Below, in pieces: positions 1 through 9,424 of a DNA stretch of 59,057 bases. Under the pieces are notes generated by a model. It was given only the letters and a program-made list of their open reading frames with translations, was not told the origin of the DNA and did no database searches. The translations under genes were made by a program, and so were the position numbers. The stretch lies in the NCBI GenBank assembly GCA_028683835.1, contig JAQUHB010000018.1, positions 1 through 59,057 of the forward strand, written 5' to 3'. How positions within the stretch are numbered: the stretch's first letter is position 1; the number at the start of each line of letters is the position of its first letter. Origin of the DNA: Sulfurimonadaceae bacterium. Lineage in GTDB: Bacteria > Campylobacterota > Campylobacteria > Campylobacterales > Sulfurimonadaceae.

Positions 1-236
1 TTTCTAAAAATATTATGACAGTTCCACAAAAAGCCGTTTTACAAAATCCTCTTGGAACTACGGTTTTTGTAGTTGTAAATGGAAAAGTAGTTGCAAAACC
101 GGTAAAAATTTTAGATACAGCAGGTCAAAATTTTGTAATCGCGGGTGTATCGCCAAGAGATGTAGTCGTTGTAAACAACTTCTTTCGTATCAAGCCGGGT
201 GCTTCTGTCATCATCGATAAAACTATCAGTAAATAG
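1..236 (+). CDS. RND efflux periplasmic adaptor, C-terminal fragment (5' end outside window)
   Basis: This is the tail of a membrane-fusion protein that links an inner-membrane RND pump to an outer-membrane channel. The reading frame is open from base 3, so the gene starts before the window; the ATG at 15 is internal. The visible residues (MTVPQKAVLQNPLGTT..., then VVAKPVKI and a final basic end) match the membrane-proximal beta domain of MexA/AcrA-type adaptors, where VPxxAVxxxxxG is typical. The stop lies 8 bases before the pump gene, and the outer-membrane lipoprotein follows, so this is the first known member of a three-gene efflux operon. The substrate cannot be read from the fragment. 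Confidence 0.85.
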   Translation, partial: SKNIMTVPQKAVLQNPLGTTVFVVVNGKVVAKPVKILDTAGQNFVIAGVSPRDVVVVNNFFRIKPGASVIIDKTISK

Positions 237-244
237 GCAAAAAG

Positions 245-3200
245 ATGTTTTCTAAATTTTTTATCAATAGGCCGATTTTTTCTGCGGTGCTCTCTATCAT
301 AGTACTTATTGTAGGTTTTATATCTATTAAGATTCTTCCTATTGAAGCTTACCCAAGTGTTGTTCCTGTGCAGATCAACGTAAGTGCAACTTATCCGGGA
401 GCAGATGCTCAGACGCTGGCAAAAACTGTTGCTGCGCCACTAGAAGAAGCCATTAATGGCGCCGATAACATGATTTACATGACTTCTACGGCTTCACCAA
501 GTGGAACTATCTCTATTGCTGTTCTTTTTAAAATAGGAACAGATCCTGATGCGGCAAATGTTGATGTTAACAACCGTGTGCAACTCGCACTCTCTCAACT
601 TCCACAATCTGTTCGTGATCAAGGGATAAGCATACGAAAACAATCTCCTGATATGCTCAAAGTTCTTGCTTTTACTTCAAAAAGTCAAAAGCATGATACT
701 GTTTACCTTTCTAACTATGTCTCTATGAATATTTTAGATGACATAAAACGTATTCCAGGTGTTGGGGATGCGCATATCTTTGGTAATCAAGATTATTCAA
801 TGCGTGTTTGGCTTGCACCCGATAAACTTGCAAATTTTGGTCTAAGTGTAACTGATGTCGTTAATGCAATAAAAAATCAAAATAATCAGTATTCAGCAGG
901 ACAATTAGGACAAGAACCAACAGCAAAAAATCAGGTATTTACGTATACTGTTCAAGCTCAAGGCAGGCTTCAGGATGCAGAGCAGTTTGGCGATATCATC
1001 CTAAAATCAAATCCTGATGGCTCAGCACTCAGACTTAAAGATGTAGCGCGAGTGGAACTTGGCTCTGAAACTTATTCTTTTAAAGCAACCTTTAATAAAG
1101 AGCCAATGATTCCAGTGGGAATTTTTCTTTCTCCGGGAGCAAATGCGCTCAAAGTCTCGGCAGAGCTTGATAAAACAGTCGAAGAACTTTCAAAAAAATT
1201 TCCTTCTGATATCAAGGTCAGTGTACCCTATGATCCAACGGAATTTGTAAAACAGTCTATTACGGAAGTTGTTTATACTTTAGGACTTTCTATTTTGCTT
1301 GTTGTGGGAATTATCTATCTTTTCTTAGGAAATGTTAGAGCGACCATTATTCCGGTTATTGCGATTCCTGTTTCCATCATCGGAACATTCGCGGGATTTT
1401 ATGCTGCCGGATTTTCCATCAATCTTCTTACACTCTTTGGACTTACTCTGGCCATCGGTCTGGTCGTTGATGATGCCATCGTCGTTATTGAAAATGTCGA
1501 ACGGATCTTACATGAAAATCGTGATATGAGCGTTAAGGATGCTACTATCAAGGCGATGAGTGAAATTACAGGTCCAGTTGTTGCCATCGTTTTAGTTCTT
1601 TCAGCTGTTTTTATTCCAGCTTCGTTTATCGGTGGATTTAGCGGAAAGTTGTATCAGCAGTTTGCTATTACTATTGTTATGTCTGTAGGTATCTCCGGGC
1701 TTGTTGCTTTGACATTAACTCCTGCGTTATGTGCATTGTTTTTAAAACATGAAGAGCCGACACCTTTTTGGCCTATAAGAAAATTTCACCAATTTTTTGA
1801 TATGGCTACATCTAGTTTTACCTCTGGTGTTAAGCGTGTCGTCAAACTTGGACTTTTAAATCTTATTCTTTTTGCCGTGATGATAGGTGCGGCATATATG
1901 CTCTCTAAAAAACTTCCGACTGGACTAGTTCCGAATGAGGATCAGGGGGTTGTTATGGTGATTCAAAATATGATGCCGGGTGCCTCTTTATCAAGAACAA
2001 AAGCTACGACTGATGAAGTTGGAGATGCACTTTTGAAAAATCCAAATGTCACAAAAGCAGCAGGACTTTCAGGTCTTGATATTACGACATTCGCATATAA
2101 AACAGATTCAGCAATCTCTTTTGTGCATCTTACTGATTGGGATAAACGTAAATCTCCCGAACTTGGTGCAGATGAGATTGCAAAAAAATTTATGGGGCAA
2201 TTTTCACAAAACAAAGAGGCATTTTTATTTGCTGTGACTCCGCCTCCGATTCGCGGTATGAGTACAACTGGCGGATTTGAGATGTATGTACAAGATCGCA
2301 CGGGCGGTGATGTAGAACAGTTAAATGATTATGTCGATGAGATTGTCAAACGTGCATCTGATCGTCCTGAGCTTATGGGCGTACGTTCAAGTTTAAACAC
2401 CAATGTACCACAGTATAAGGTAGAAGTTGATAAAGAAAAAGCGAAGGCACTTGGTATCTCTATTGGCGATATTTTTACAACTATTCAAGCATCATTTGGT
2501 GGTTCTTATGTAAATGACTTCAACCTTTTTGGTCGTACATATCATGTAGATGTGGAGTCAGATGCGCCATATCGCGGAGATACAAACAGTTATGATAATG
2601 TATTTGTTAAATCTTCCAATGGAAACTTAATTCCCATTAGTGAAGTGGCCAAAATCACACGTGTTATAGGACCAAGTGTCATCCAGCGTTTCAATATGTT
2701 TGATGCGGCAAAAATCTCAGGTCAACCAAAACCAGGATACAGTTCTGGCGATGCACTTAAAGCTATAGAAGAGGTTTCTGCGTCTGTCTTACCAGATGGA
2801 TATACGATCAGTTGGGCAGGAACAGCATATCAAGAAAAAAGTTTAGAAAAGGGTGGAAATATGGCATTTGTATATGCGATACTTTTTGTCTTTTTAATTC
2901 TTGCGGCTTTATATGAGAGTTGGAGTATCCCGTTTGCGGTTATTTTAGCTGTCCCGTTTGCATTCTTTGGAGCGGTTTTAGGACTTTGGCTCAGAGGATT
3001 GGAAAGTGATATCTATTTCCAAGTCGGACTTATCACTCTTGTAGGACTTTCAGCGAAAAATGCGATCTTGATGGTAGAGTTTGCGATGCAAAGACTCAAA
3101 CTTGGATATTCGTTACATGAAGCGACCATCGAGGGTGCAAAAGTGCGCTTTCGTCCGATAGTTATGACATCATTTGCATTCATTATGGGCTCTTTGCCTT

Positions 3201-3373
3201 TGGCTATGAGTATTGGTGCGGGAGCAAACAGCCGCCATATTATTGGAACGACTGTTGTGGGTGGAATGATAGCTTTAACAATGATCGGTATCTTTTTTGT
3301 GCCGCTTTTTTATTATTTGATTATGAGTTTTAAACAGAAATTTTTTGCTAAAGGAGATCGTAATGCGAACTAA
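245..3373 (+). CDS. RND multidrug efflux pump, inner-membrane subunit (AcrB/HAE1 type)
   Basis: This is a proton-driven antiporter that takes hydrophobic or amphiphilic compounds from the inner membrane and periplasm and passes them to an outer-membrane channel. Its 1042 residues match the HAE1 family. A transmembrane helix near residues 10-30 opens the first repeat, followed by two large periplasmic loops. The proton-relay residues are visible: an Asp pair (D409, D410) in GLVVDDAIVVIENV and a Lys (K938) in GLSAKNAILMVEFA. The downstream lipoprotein gene starts inside its last codons, indicating translational coupling. Family and mechanism are secure; the drug spectrum is unknown. Confidence 0.96.
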   Translation: MFSKFFINRPIFSAVLSIIVLIVGFISIKILPIEAYPSVVPVQINVSATYPGADAQTLAKTVAAPLEEAINGADNMIYMTSTASPSGTISIAVLFKIGTDPDAANVDVNNRVQLALSQLPQSVRDQGISIRKQSPDMLKVLAFTSKSQKHDTVYLSNYVSMNILDDIKRIPGVGDAHIFGNQDYSMRVWLAPDKLANFGLSVTDVVNAIKNQNNQYSAGQLGQEPTAKNQVFTYTVQAQGRLQDAEQFGDIILKSNPDGSALRLKDVARVELGSETYSFKATFNKEPMIPVGIFLSPGANALKVSAELDKTVEELSKKFPSDIKVSVPYDPTEFVKQSITEVVYTLGLSILLVVGIIYLFLGNVRATIIPVIAIPVSIIGTFAGFYAAGFSINLLTLFGLTLAIGLVVDDAIVVIENVERILHENRDMSVKDATIKAMSEITGPVVAIVLVLSAVFIPASFIGGFSGKLYQQFAITIVMSVGISGLVALTLTPALCALFLKHEEPTPFWPIRKFHQFFDMATSSFTSGVKRVVKLGLLNLILFAVMIGAAYMLSKKLPTGLVPNEDQGVVMVIQNMMPGASLSRTKATTDEVGDALLKNPNVTKAAGLSGLDITTFAYKTDSAISFVHLTDWDKRKSPELGADEIAKKFMGQFSQNKEAFLFAVTPPPIRGMSTTGGFEMYVQDRTGGDVEQLNDYVDEIVKRASDRPELMGVRSSLNTNVPQYKVEVDKEKAKALGISIGDIFTTIQASFGGSYVNDFNLFGRTYHVDVESDAPYRGDTNSYDNVFVKSSNGNLIPISEVAKITRVIGPSVIQRFNMFDAAKISGQPKPGYSSGDALKAIEEVSASVLPDGYTISWAGTAYQEKSLEKGGNMAFVYAILFVFLILAALYESWSIPFAVILAVPFAFFGAVLGLWLRGLESDIYFQVGLITLVGLSAKNAILMVEFAMQRLKLGYSLHEATIEGAKVRFRPIVMTSFAFIMGSLPLAMSIGAGANSRHIIGTTVVGGMIALTMIGIFFVPLFYYLIMSFKQKFFAKGDRNAN

Positions 3374-4784
3374 AATATTATTATGTTCTGTGATGCTACT
3401 TTTTGCAGGATGTTCATTTGCGCCCCAGATGAAAACTCCTGATATCGCACTTCCAACTTCTGTAAGTAAAAAAAGTGTCAATATCGATACTCAGTGGTGG
3501 AGAGGTTTTGGTGATCAAAATCTTAATAAACTCATAGCTGAAGCACTTAAGAATAATGATGATCTCAAACTTGCCGTAGAAAATGTTAAAAAAGCCAGAG
3601 CACTTTATGGAATTAGTGAAGCCCAGATGTATCCAGAGATCGATCTTGGTGGAAGTGCAACACGTCAAAGTAAGAGTCTTAACTCTTATCCAGCTTCATA
3701 TGGCGGTACTTACAATAACTTTGCTCTTTCAGCTTCAGTGGCGTATGAACTTGATTTTTGGGGAAAAGTAAGAAATCAAGAGAAAGCTAATTTTGCAACA
3801 CTTCTTGCAACCGACGCACTTCGCGATGCCTTAGAAATTTCTCTTGTAAGTGATGTATCAAGTTACTATTTTAATCTCGTTTCCATCAATGAGCAGCTGC
3901 GTATTGCAAAAGAGAGTCTAAAAAGTTATGAAGAATCTTTGCACTACAAAGAGATGCAGCTAAAACACGGAGTTGTAGATGAGCTTGTAGTAGCACAGGC
4001 AAGAGCACAGGTGGCATCGGCAAATACCATGATGCAGACTATACAATCAAATAGGATAAAAGTACAAAATGCTTTGATTCTTCTTTTGGGACGTAATCCA
4101 AAAGAGATATTTGAAAATGTCTTAATGAGCTCAAAAACCCTACCGGAGGGGATTAATATCCCATCGGGTCTTTCGGCATCACTTTTACAAAACCGTCCTG
4201 ATATAATGGCGGCAGAAGAAACTTTAAGATCAAAAACTTCTCTTGTGGGTGTTGCAAAAGCGGCTTATTTTCCAAGTATTTCCTTAACTGGGAGTTATGG
4301 ATTTCAAAGTCAAACTCTCGATAAGTTAGCTCAAAGCAGTTCTTTAGTTTGGGGATTTGGTCCAAGTATTAATGTTCCTTTATTTGATTTTGGAAGGATC
4401 AGACAAGCTGTAAAGGCGAGTAAATCAGATCAAAGAGCCGCAATTATCTCTTATGAAAAAGCTGTTAAAATTGCCTATAAAGAGGTATTTGATGCTTTAG
4501 AAACTATCAAAATCTCTACTCTTAAACGTGATGCGACAAATCAAGAAGTTGCTGCCTACCAAAATGCTTTAGAGATAGCAACTAAAAAGTTCGATCATGG
4601 AACGGCGACTTATCTAGATGTTCTTGACGCTCAAAAAGCTCTTTTAAATGCCAAACTTTCAGTAGCAGATGCTGCTTCAGGGGTACTTATCGCGGATGTA
4701 ACACTCTATAAAGCACTTGGTGGCGGCTGGAGTAAAGAGACAAAAAGAGAAAAGTTTTTAGAAAATAAAAAAGATGATGAGTAA
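3363..4784 (+). CDS. RND outer-membrane efflux lipoprotein (OprM/NodT family)
   Basis: This is the outer-membrane channel of the tripartite pump, 473 residues. I place the start at the ATG at 3363, after AAAGGAGA; the in-frame ATG 18 bases earlier has no suitable ribosome-binding site. The N-terminus has a short hydrophobic stretch and a lipobox (LFAGC), so it should be a lipoprotein. The two OEP repeats are visible, including WWRGFGDQNLN near the start and LLQNRPDIMAAEE in the middle, both typical of the NodT/OprM family. It overlaps the pump gene by 11 bases and its stop overlaps the dapE start by one base. Confidence 0.94.
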   Translation: MRTKILLCSVMLLFAGCSFAPQMKTPDIALPTSVSKKSVNIDTQWWRGFGDQNLNKLIAEALKNNDDLKLAVENVKKARALYGISEAQMYPEIDLGGSATRQSKSLNSYPASYGGTYNNFALSASVAYELDFWGKVRNQEKANFATLLATDALRDALEISLVSDVSSYYFNLVSINEQLRIAKESLKSYEESLHYKEMQLKHGVVDELVVAQARAQVASANTMMQTIQSNRIKVQNALILLLGRNPKEIFENVLMSSKTLPEGINIPSGLSASLLQNRPDIMAAEETLRSKTSLVGVAKAAYFPSISLTGSYGFQSQTLDKLAQSSSLVWGFGPSINVPLFDFGRIRQAVKASKSDQRAAIISYEKAVKIAYKEVFDALETIKISTLKRDATNQEVAAYQNALEIATKKFDHGTATYLDVLDAQKALLNAKLSVADAASGVLIADVTLYKALGGGWSKETKREKFLENKKDDE

Positions 4785-5878
4785 TGCAAATAATAGAACT
4801 GTTTAAATACCTGATAAATGCAAAGAGTGAAACGCCTGATGATGGTGGATTACTCGATTTTATAGCTGAATATTTGCAAGGATATACGGCTGTGAGAGTT
4901 GATAAAAATGAGGTAAAAAATCTTTTTATCTATAAAAAATTCGGCGAGGGGAAACATCTTTGTTTTGCTGGTCATGTGGATGTTGTCCCCGCAGGAACAG
5001 GCTGGGAAAATGATCCATATATTGCGATGGAAAAAGATGGCTACATTTATGGTCGCGGTACACAGGATATGAAAAGTGGAGTGGCGGCATTTTTGCAGGC
5101 AGTAAAAGAGACAAAAGAGTTTGATGGAACACTCTCTTTGCTTCTGACTTCCGATGAGGAAGGCCCTGGAAAATATGGTACTCTAGAGGTCTTAAAATAT
5201 CTCAAAGAAAATGATTTGATGCCTCATAGTTGTGTCGTTGCAGAACCTACATGTGAGAGTGTTTTTGGAGATGCTATCAAAGTTGGACGTCGCGGTTCTA
5301 TTAACGGACTGCTTAAAATCCAAGGCAAACAAGGTCATGCCGCATATCCAGAGAAATCTCTTAATCCGATTCATCAGATAGCTAAAGTCTTAGATAAAGT
5401 AGCAGGTATTGATCTTGATCATGGAGATGAGTTTTTTGCACCAAGCAAATTTGTTATTACCGATATTCGTTCTGGAATGCAAGTAACAAACGTAACTCCA
5501 AATAGTTTGGAGATGATGTTTAATGTTCGTAATTCCACAAAAACGACGACAAAAGAGATAGAAAGTTTTATAGCAGAGCACTTTAAAGATATGCACTATA
5601 CACTTTCTCTTGATCAGAGCGCATTTCCATTTGTTACAAACTCAGATACAAAGATAGTAAAAAAGATCGATAGAGCGATCCAAGAGATAACGGGCGTAAA
5701 AACAAAATACTCCACAGCAGGAGGTACAAGTGATGCTCGTTTTATCGCACCTTGTGGAGTTGAAGTAATAGAATTTGGAGTGAAAAATGATACAATTCAT
5801 TCCGTAAATGAGAGAACGACTGCCAAAGAGGTGGAAGATCTTTACAAAGTTTTTAAAAGACTTATTGAGATTTATTAA
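4784..5878 (+). CDS. dapE: succinyl-diaminopimelate desuccinylase
   Basis: Hydrolyses N-succinyl-LL-2,6-diaminopimelate to LL-diaminopimelate and succinate in lysine and peptidoglycan synthesis (cytoplasm). The 364-residue protein is close to the usual family length. M20 peptidase-family zinc motifs are intact: GHVDVVPAGTGW, GRGTQDMKSG (bridging Asp) and TSDEEG (catalytic Glu pair); a later GGTSDARF motif is specific to DapE. The start overlaps the stop of the efflux lipoprotein (TAATG), so translation is probably coupled, an unusual partnership with a drug pump. RidA follows after about 19 bases. Confidence 0.95.
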   Translation: MQIIELFKYLINAKSETPDDGGLLDFIAEYLQGYTAVRVDKNEVKNLFIYKKFGEGKHLCFAGHVDVVPAGTGWENDPYIAMEKDGYIYGRGTQDMKSGVAAFLQAVKETKEFDGTLSLLLTSDEEGPGKYGTLEVLKYLKENDLMPHSCVVAEPTCESVFGDAIKVGRRGSINGLLKIQGKQGHAAYPEKSLNPIHQIAKVLDKVAGIDLDHGDEFFAPSKFVITDIRSGMQVTNVTPNSLEMMFNVRNSTKTTTKEIESFIAEHFKDMHYTLSLDQSAFPFVTNSDTKIVKKIDRAIQEITGVKTKYSTAGGTSDARFIAPCGVEVIEFGVKNDTIHSVNERTTAKEVEDLYKVFKRLIEIY

Positions 5879-5897
5879 TAAAAATAAAGGAACAAAT

Positions 5898-6272
5898 ATG
5901 AAATTCGTACAAACAACAAAAGCACCATCAGCAATAGGACCATACTCACAAGCAGTTGTTGCAAATGGAATAGTTTATACTTCAGGACAGATCGCTTTGA
6001 CCCCGGAGGGCGTGATGCTTGAAAATGACGTTGTAGTTCAAACAGCACAAGTGTTTAAAAATCTTACAGCTGTTTTGCAAGAAGCGGGAAGTGATTTGGA
6101 TCAAGTGATCAAAACGACGATCTTTTTGGCAAGTATGGATGATTTTGCCACTGTCAATGAACTTTACGCAGAGGCGTTTGGCTCCCACAAACCAGCACGC
6201 TCAACGGTAGCTGTAAAAACTCTTCCAAAAAATGCACTCGTAGAGATAGATGCTATCGCTTTAGTGAAATAA
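5898..6272 (+). CDS. ridA: RidA family enamine/imine deaminase
   Basis: RidA proteins hydrolyse reactive 2-aminoacrylate and related enamines released by PLP enzymes, protecting other enzymes in the cytoplasm. The 124-residue protein contains the family signatures: APSAIGPYSQA near the start, TSGQIAL, the substrate-binding Arg in PARSTVAV, and a final VEIDAIAL. I use the ATG at 5898 after AAAGGAAC; an upstream in-frame ATG lies inside dapE and gives a non-conserved extension. It is probably cotranscribed with dapE and is followed by a hairpin. Confidence 0.92.
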   Translation: MKFVQTTKAPSAIGPYSQAVVANGIVYTSGQIALTPEGVMLENDVVVQTAQVFKNLTAVLQEAGSDLDQVIKTTIFLASMDDFATVNELYAEAFGSHKPARSTVAVKTLPKNALVEIDAIALVK

Positions 6273-6294
6273 TGTAAGGTTTAAAGCCTTACAT
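6272..6294 (+). terminator. Inverted repeat after ridA, possible terminator
   Basis: ATGTAAGG and CCTTACAT form an 8-bp stem around a loop of about 7 bases immediately after the ridA stop. The nearest T-rich run (TTCTCTTTTTTCTTCTT) begins about 20 bases further on rather than directly at the stem, so this is only a moderately good intrinsic terminator. Confidence 0.45.
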
Positions 6295-6394
6295 GTCATG
6301 ATTCCTTCTCTTTTTTCTTCTTATTAATATTCACGTATCTACTTGCGCATCAACCATAAACTTTTGAGTGAAATTATTTTTAGTTTTGGCGTGA

Positions 6395-6400
6395 TATAAT
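6395..6400 (+). promoter_or_regulatory. -10 element (TATAAT) for the sensor/regulator/kinase operon
   Basis: A consensus TATAAT lies 27 bases before the start of the cache-sensor gene, behind a T-rich stretch (TTATTTTTAGTTTT). There is no clear -35, which is usual for vegetative promoters in Campylobacterota, where T-rich upstream DNA takes that place. AGGTGAAG downstream could serve as the ribosome-binding site. Confidence 0.5.
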
Positions 6401-6426
6401 CCCATAAAAGGTGAAGCGTGTAAATA

Positions 6427-7530
6427 ATGTATAGATATAAGTTTTTGATAGCAATTTTTGTGTTTATCATTGTAGTAACGACAGTGATTTTTCTCTATTT
6501 TCGATTTGAAGTCAAAGAAGACAAGCTCAAACATGTCCTCGATCAGTTAACGCTTGAGTTAAATGATCAACTCAAAACCAATCAAATGGATGCTTTGAAA
6601 TTAGCGCTTGCTATGTCTAGAAATAGCGCTCTTGTAGATGCACTTGAAAATGATGATGAAGATTTGGGATATCGCATTCTCTCAGATGTTACGAAAAACA
6701 TAGAAACCAATACCCATACAAAAATAAAAGCACAAATCATTACAAGCGAGTACAATATTTTTGCAAGAAGCTGGGATGATGTTTATGCAGGGATGCCTCT
6801 TGGTGATTATCGAACGGATCTTGATTACTTTAAAACGCATAATACTCCAAGAACATCGATAGAAGTGGGTCGTAGGTTAGGATTAAAAGCGACCGTTCCT
6901 ATGTATAAAAACAATCTATTTTTGGGATTTTTTGAAGTTATAGATTTTTTTGAACCCATTACGGAGTATTTTAGAACACAGGGGATAGATTTATACGTTT
7001 TGATGGATGATAAATATTATAGCACTGCCGTTTTGATGCAAGAAAATTTAACGTTCAATAAATATATAGTTGCAAACAGAAATTATAATGCAGCACATAT
7101 TGACGTGCTCAAATCTATAGATTTTGGACAGTTGAAGTCTAATAGAATTCTTTCAACCAAGGGTAGACATATCTTTTATGAAGCTATGCATAATGGCGTG
7201 GGAGAAACGATAGGCGCATTTGTGATGATTCTGCCAGATAAATATTTAAATTATTTCAGAGATCCCGAAGATGATATATCATTTTTAATCAACGTAAAGA
7301 GAGGCAGTTTATATAACATTCAAAAAAATAAAGAGATGCAAAGTGGCGATCTTTATAATTTCAATAATCCTTCTGATATTTTTTATATGAAAAATATTGT
7401 ATCGGGGGAAGATAAAGCAGACTTTTCAAATCAAGCATATAAAAAGCTAAGTCATTACTCAAAAGATGAATTGATCCAACTTATACTGGACAATCAGGCA
7501 GTGAAACATATAGATGGGAAAATTAAATGA
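6427..7530 (+). CDS. Membrane-anchored cache-type sensor protein without output domain
   Basis: 367 residues with one N-terminal transmembrane helix (about residues 6-26) and no recognisable second helix, so nearly all of the protein should face the periplasm. The middle part (including GDYRTDLDYFK, then VEVGRR-like and LFLGFFEVIDFFEP segments) resembles periplasmic double-cache ligand-binding domains of chemoreceptors and kinases. No HAMP, kinase, GGDEF or methyl-accepting domain follows; the C-terminus ends in a short helical segment. The stop overlaps the start of the response-regulator gene (ATGA), and a histidine kinase follows. I infer that it acts as a separate ligand-sensing subunit for that kinase; the ligand is unknown. 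Confidence 0.7.
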   Translation: MYRYKFLIAIFVFIIVVTTVIFLYFRFEVKEDKLKHVLDQLTLELNDQLKTNQMDALKLALAMSRNSALVDALENDDEDLGYRILSDVTKNIETNTHTKIKAQIITSEYNIFARSWDDVYAGMPLGDYRTDLDYFKTHNTPRTSIEVGRRLGLKATVPMYKNNLFLGFFEVIDFFEPITEYFRTQGIDLYVLMDDKYYSTAVLMQENLTFNKYIVANRNYNAAHIDVLKSIDFGQLKSNRILSTKGRHIFYEAMHNGVGETIGAFVMILPDKYLNYFRDPEDDISFLINVKRGSLYNIQKNKEMQSGDLYNFNNPSDIFYMKNIVSGEDKADFSNQAYKKLSHYSKDELIQLILDNQAVKHIDGKIK

Positions 7531-8183
7531 AAATTTTATTGTTAGAAGATGAATACTCTTTACGAATCAGTATCAAAGAGTTTTTAGAAGATATTGGTCA
7601 CACGGTAGATGCTTTTATGGATGGACTTGATGCCTACAATGCAGTTTTTGATAAAACTTATAACCTTTTACTCCTTGACGTGAATGTGCCTTCCCTCTCA
7701 GGATTTCAACTTTTGGAAAATCTGCATAAAGAAGATATGAAAATACCAACTATTTTTTTAACTTCAATGACAGATATCTCAAATCTTAGACAGGGGTATG
7801 AAAAGGGCTGTTGCGACTATATTAGAAAGCCTTTTGATCTTGAAGAACTCGAACTTCGTATCTCTCAAGCCTACAAAAGTTGCTACACTGATGACAGCCA
7901 TTTCATAGATCTAGGACAAAATGTAAACTACAATATGACCAAAGGAAAACTCACTTTAAATAATGAAGAGGTGATTTTAAGAAAAGCTGAAAAAGATATT
8001 TTGGAAGTGTTGATAAGATATAAGAATACGGTTGTTTCCATCGCGACAATTCAGGATGAAGCTTGGGGCGAATATGTCGAACCGGCAACAATAAGAGTAC
8101 AGATGAAAAATCTTCGACAAAAGATTCCCGAGGGAATTATTCAAAATCGCAGAGGTTTAGGATATATCATTGAACGATCTTAA
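7527..8183 (+). CDS. OmpR-family response regulator
   Basis: A DNA-binding two-component regulator of 218 residues. The receiver domain (about 1-115) has the acidic pair E7/D8, phosphoacceptor D51 in LLLLDVNVPS, T79/S80 and the conserved K101 in YIRKPF. A winged-helix output domain fills residues 130-218 and ends with the RRGLGYII signature of the OmpR/PhoB class. It overlaps the sensor gene before it by 4 bases and the kinase gene after it by 14 bases. The neighbouring sox operon is a possible target, but no operator has been identified. Confidence 0.93.
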   Translation: MKILLLEDEYSLRISIKEFLEDIGHTVDAFMDGLDAYNAVFDKTYNLLLLDVNVPSLSGFQLLENLHKEDMKIPTIFLTSMTDISNLRQGYEKGCCDYIRKPFDLEELELRISQAYKSCYTDDSHFIDLGQNVNYNMTKGKLTLNNEEVILRKAEKDILEVLIRYKNTVVSIATIQDEAWGEYVEPATIRVQMKNLRQKIPEGIIQNRRGLGYIIERS

Positions 8184-9333
8184 ATACGCCGTACAAAATG
8201 CTTTTATTTATACTGCACTCGTAGCGGTCATTTTATTGGCGCCATTATTTTTTTATTTTATCTATATGAAAAATATTTATTCCATAAAAAATGAGTTAGT
8301 TTTAAAAGAAAAATCCTTAATGATTATCAAATCTATGGAGGAGTTTAACCAAGATGATCCATATTTTGAGTATCCAAGGTTTCAGACATTTCAATCGGGT
8401 TTGTATGATATAAGATTTAAGCCTATTTTTTCTCTCATTCATTATGATATTAAAAATTTTAAAGAGGGCTATCATATTGATGAGAGTGATGCATATTTAA
8501 TTATCTCTCTTCCAAAAGACAGATATTTCGGTGCAAGTTACTTGATAGTAAAAAACAGTGTTTCTTATGCAGATCTTTATAAGAATGTTGCGACTATCTT
8601 GTTCTCCATTGCTTTATTGGTGTTTGGGCTTAGTATGTTCTTTTTAAATAATTTTGCAAAACCATTCAAACTCGTCAATCAAAAACTTGATAATTTTATT
8701 AAAGACTCCATTCATGAGATCAATACTCCTTTGGCGATTATCAATGTCAATATAGATCTTTACAACAGAAAAAATCCGACCAATAAGTATATGCAAAGAA
8801 TGAAAGCTGCTGTAAAAGTTTTATCGCACATCTATGAGGATATGGATTATTTAGTAAAGTACAATAGAATAGATCATGCACCTGTAGAGATCGATTTTAC
8901 AAAATTTATGAAAGATCGGATAGATTATTTTTCAGATGTAGCTTCTATGAAAGAGATACTCATAGAGAGTGATATAGAAAATAATATTTCAATTTTTATG
9001 AACTATAAAGAGCTACAAAGAGTTGTAGATAATAATATTTCAAACGCGATCAAGTATTCGTATGAAAATAATATCATCAAAATATCCTTACATATAAGAG
9101 ATCAAGTGTGTAGTATGAGTTTTCAAGATTATGGTGTCGGTATAGAAAAGGTTGAAAAAATTTTTGAACGTTACTATAGAGAAAACACCAATAAAGGGGG
9201 GTTTGGTATTGGTCTTAACATTGTTAAATCGATTATTGATAAAGAGGGGATCATTTTAACTATCGAATCAGCCCTAAAACAAGGGAGTACTTTTACCTAT
9301 ACTTTTCCAGAAAGAATCATCACTCTTCATTAA
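8170..9333 (+). CDS. Sensor histidine kinase
   Basis: A membrane histidine kinase of 387 residues. It has two transmembrane segments (about 13-33 and 141-160) framing a periplasmic loop of roughly 105 residues, then a dimerisation domain with the phosphorylated His in DSIHEINTPLAII (H182), an N box (NNISNAIKYSYENN) and G boxes (DYGVGIEK, GGFGIGLNIVKSI). The start is a TTG inside the end of the regulator gene; the next ATG would remove half of the first membrane helix. It presumably phosphorylates the upstream regulator, possibly with the cache protein as ligand sensor. Confidence 0.9.
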   Translation: MNDLKYAVQNAFIYTALVAVILLAPLFFYFIYMKNIYSIKNELVLKEKSLMIIKSMEEFNQDDPYFEYPRFQTFQSGLYDIRFKPIFSLIHYDIKNFKEGYHIDESDAYLIISLPKDRYFGASYLIVKNSVSYADLYKNVATILFSIALLVFGLSMFFLNNFAKPFKLVNQKLDNFIKDSIHEINTPLAIINVNIDLYNRKNPTNKYMQRMKAAVKVLSHIYEDMDYLVKYNRIDHAPVEIDFTKFMKDRIDYFSDVASMKEILIESDIENNISIFMNYKELQRVVDNNISNAIKYSYENNIIKISLHIRDQVCSMSFQDYGVGIEKVEKIFERYYRENTNKGGFGIGLNIVKSIIDKEGIILTIESALKQGSTFTYTFPERIITLH

Positions 9334-9385
9334 AATAAAAAAATCCGCAAAAATAACTTCATTTTATATAAATTTTACACTTCAC

Positions 9386-9394
9386 TGTTAAACT
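9386..9394 (+). promoter_or_regulatory. Possible extended -10 upstream of soxX
   Basis: TGTTAAACT fits a TGn-extended -10 element 31 bases before soxX, in an AT-rich gap of 91 bases that separates the kinase gene from the sox genes. No good -35 was found, so the assignment is tentative. A strong ribosome-binding site (AAGGAGGAAG) precedes the start codon. Confidence 0.3.
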
Positions 9395-9424
9395 ACCCTC
9401 GAATCAAAATAAGGAGGAAGTAAA

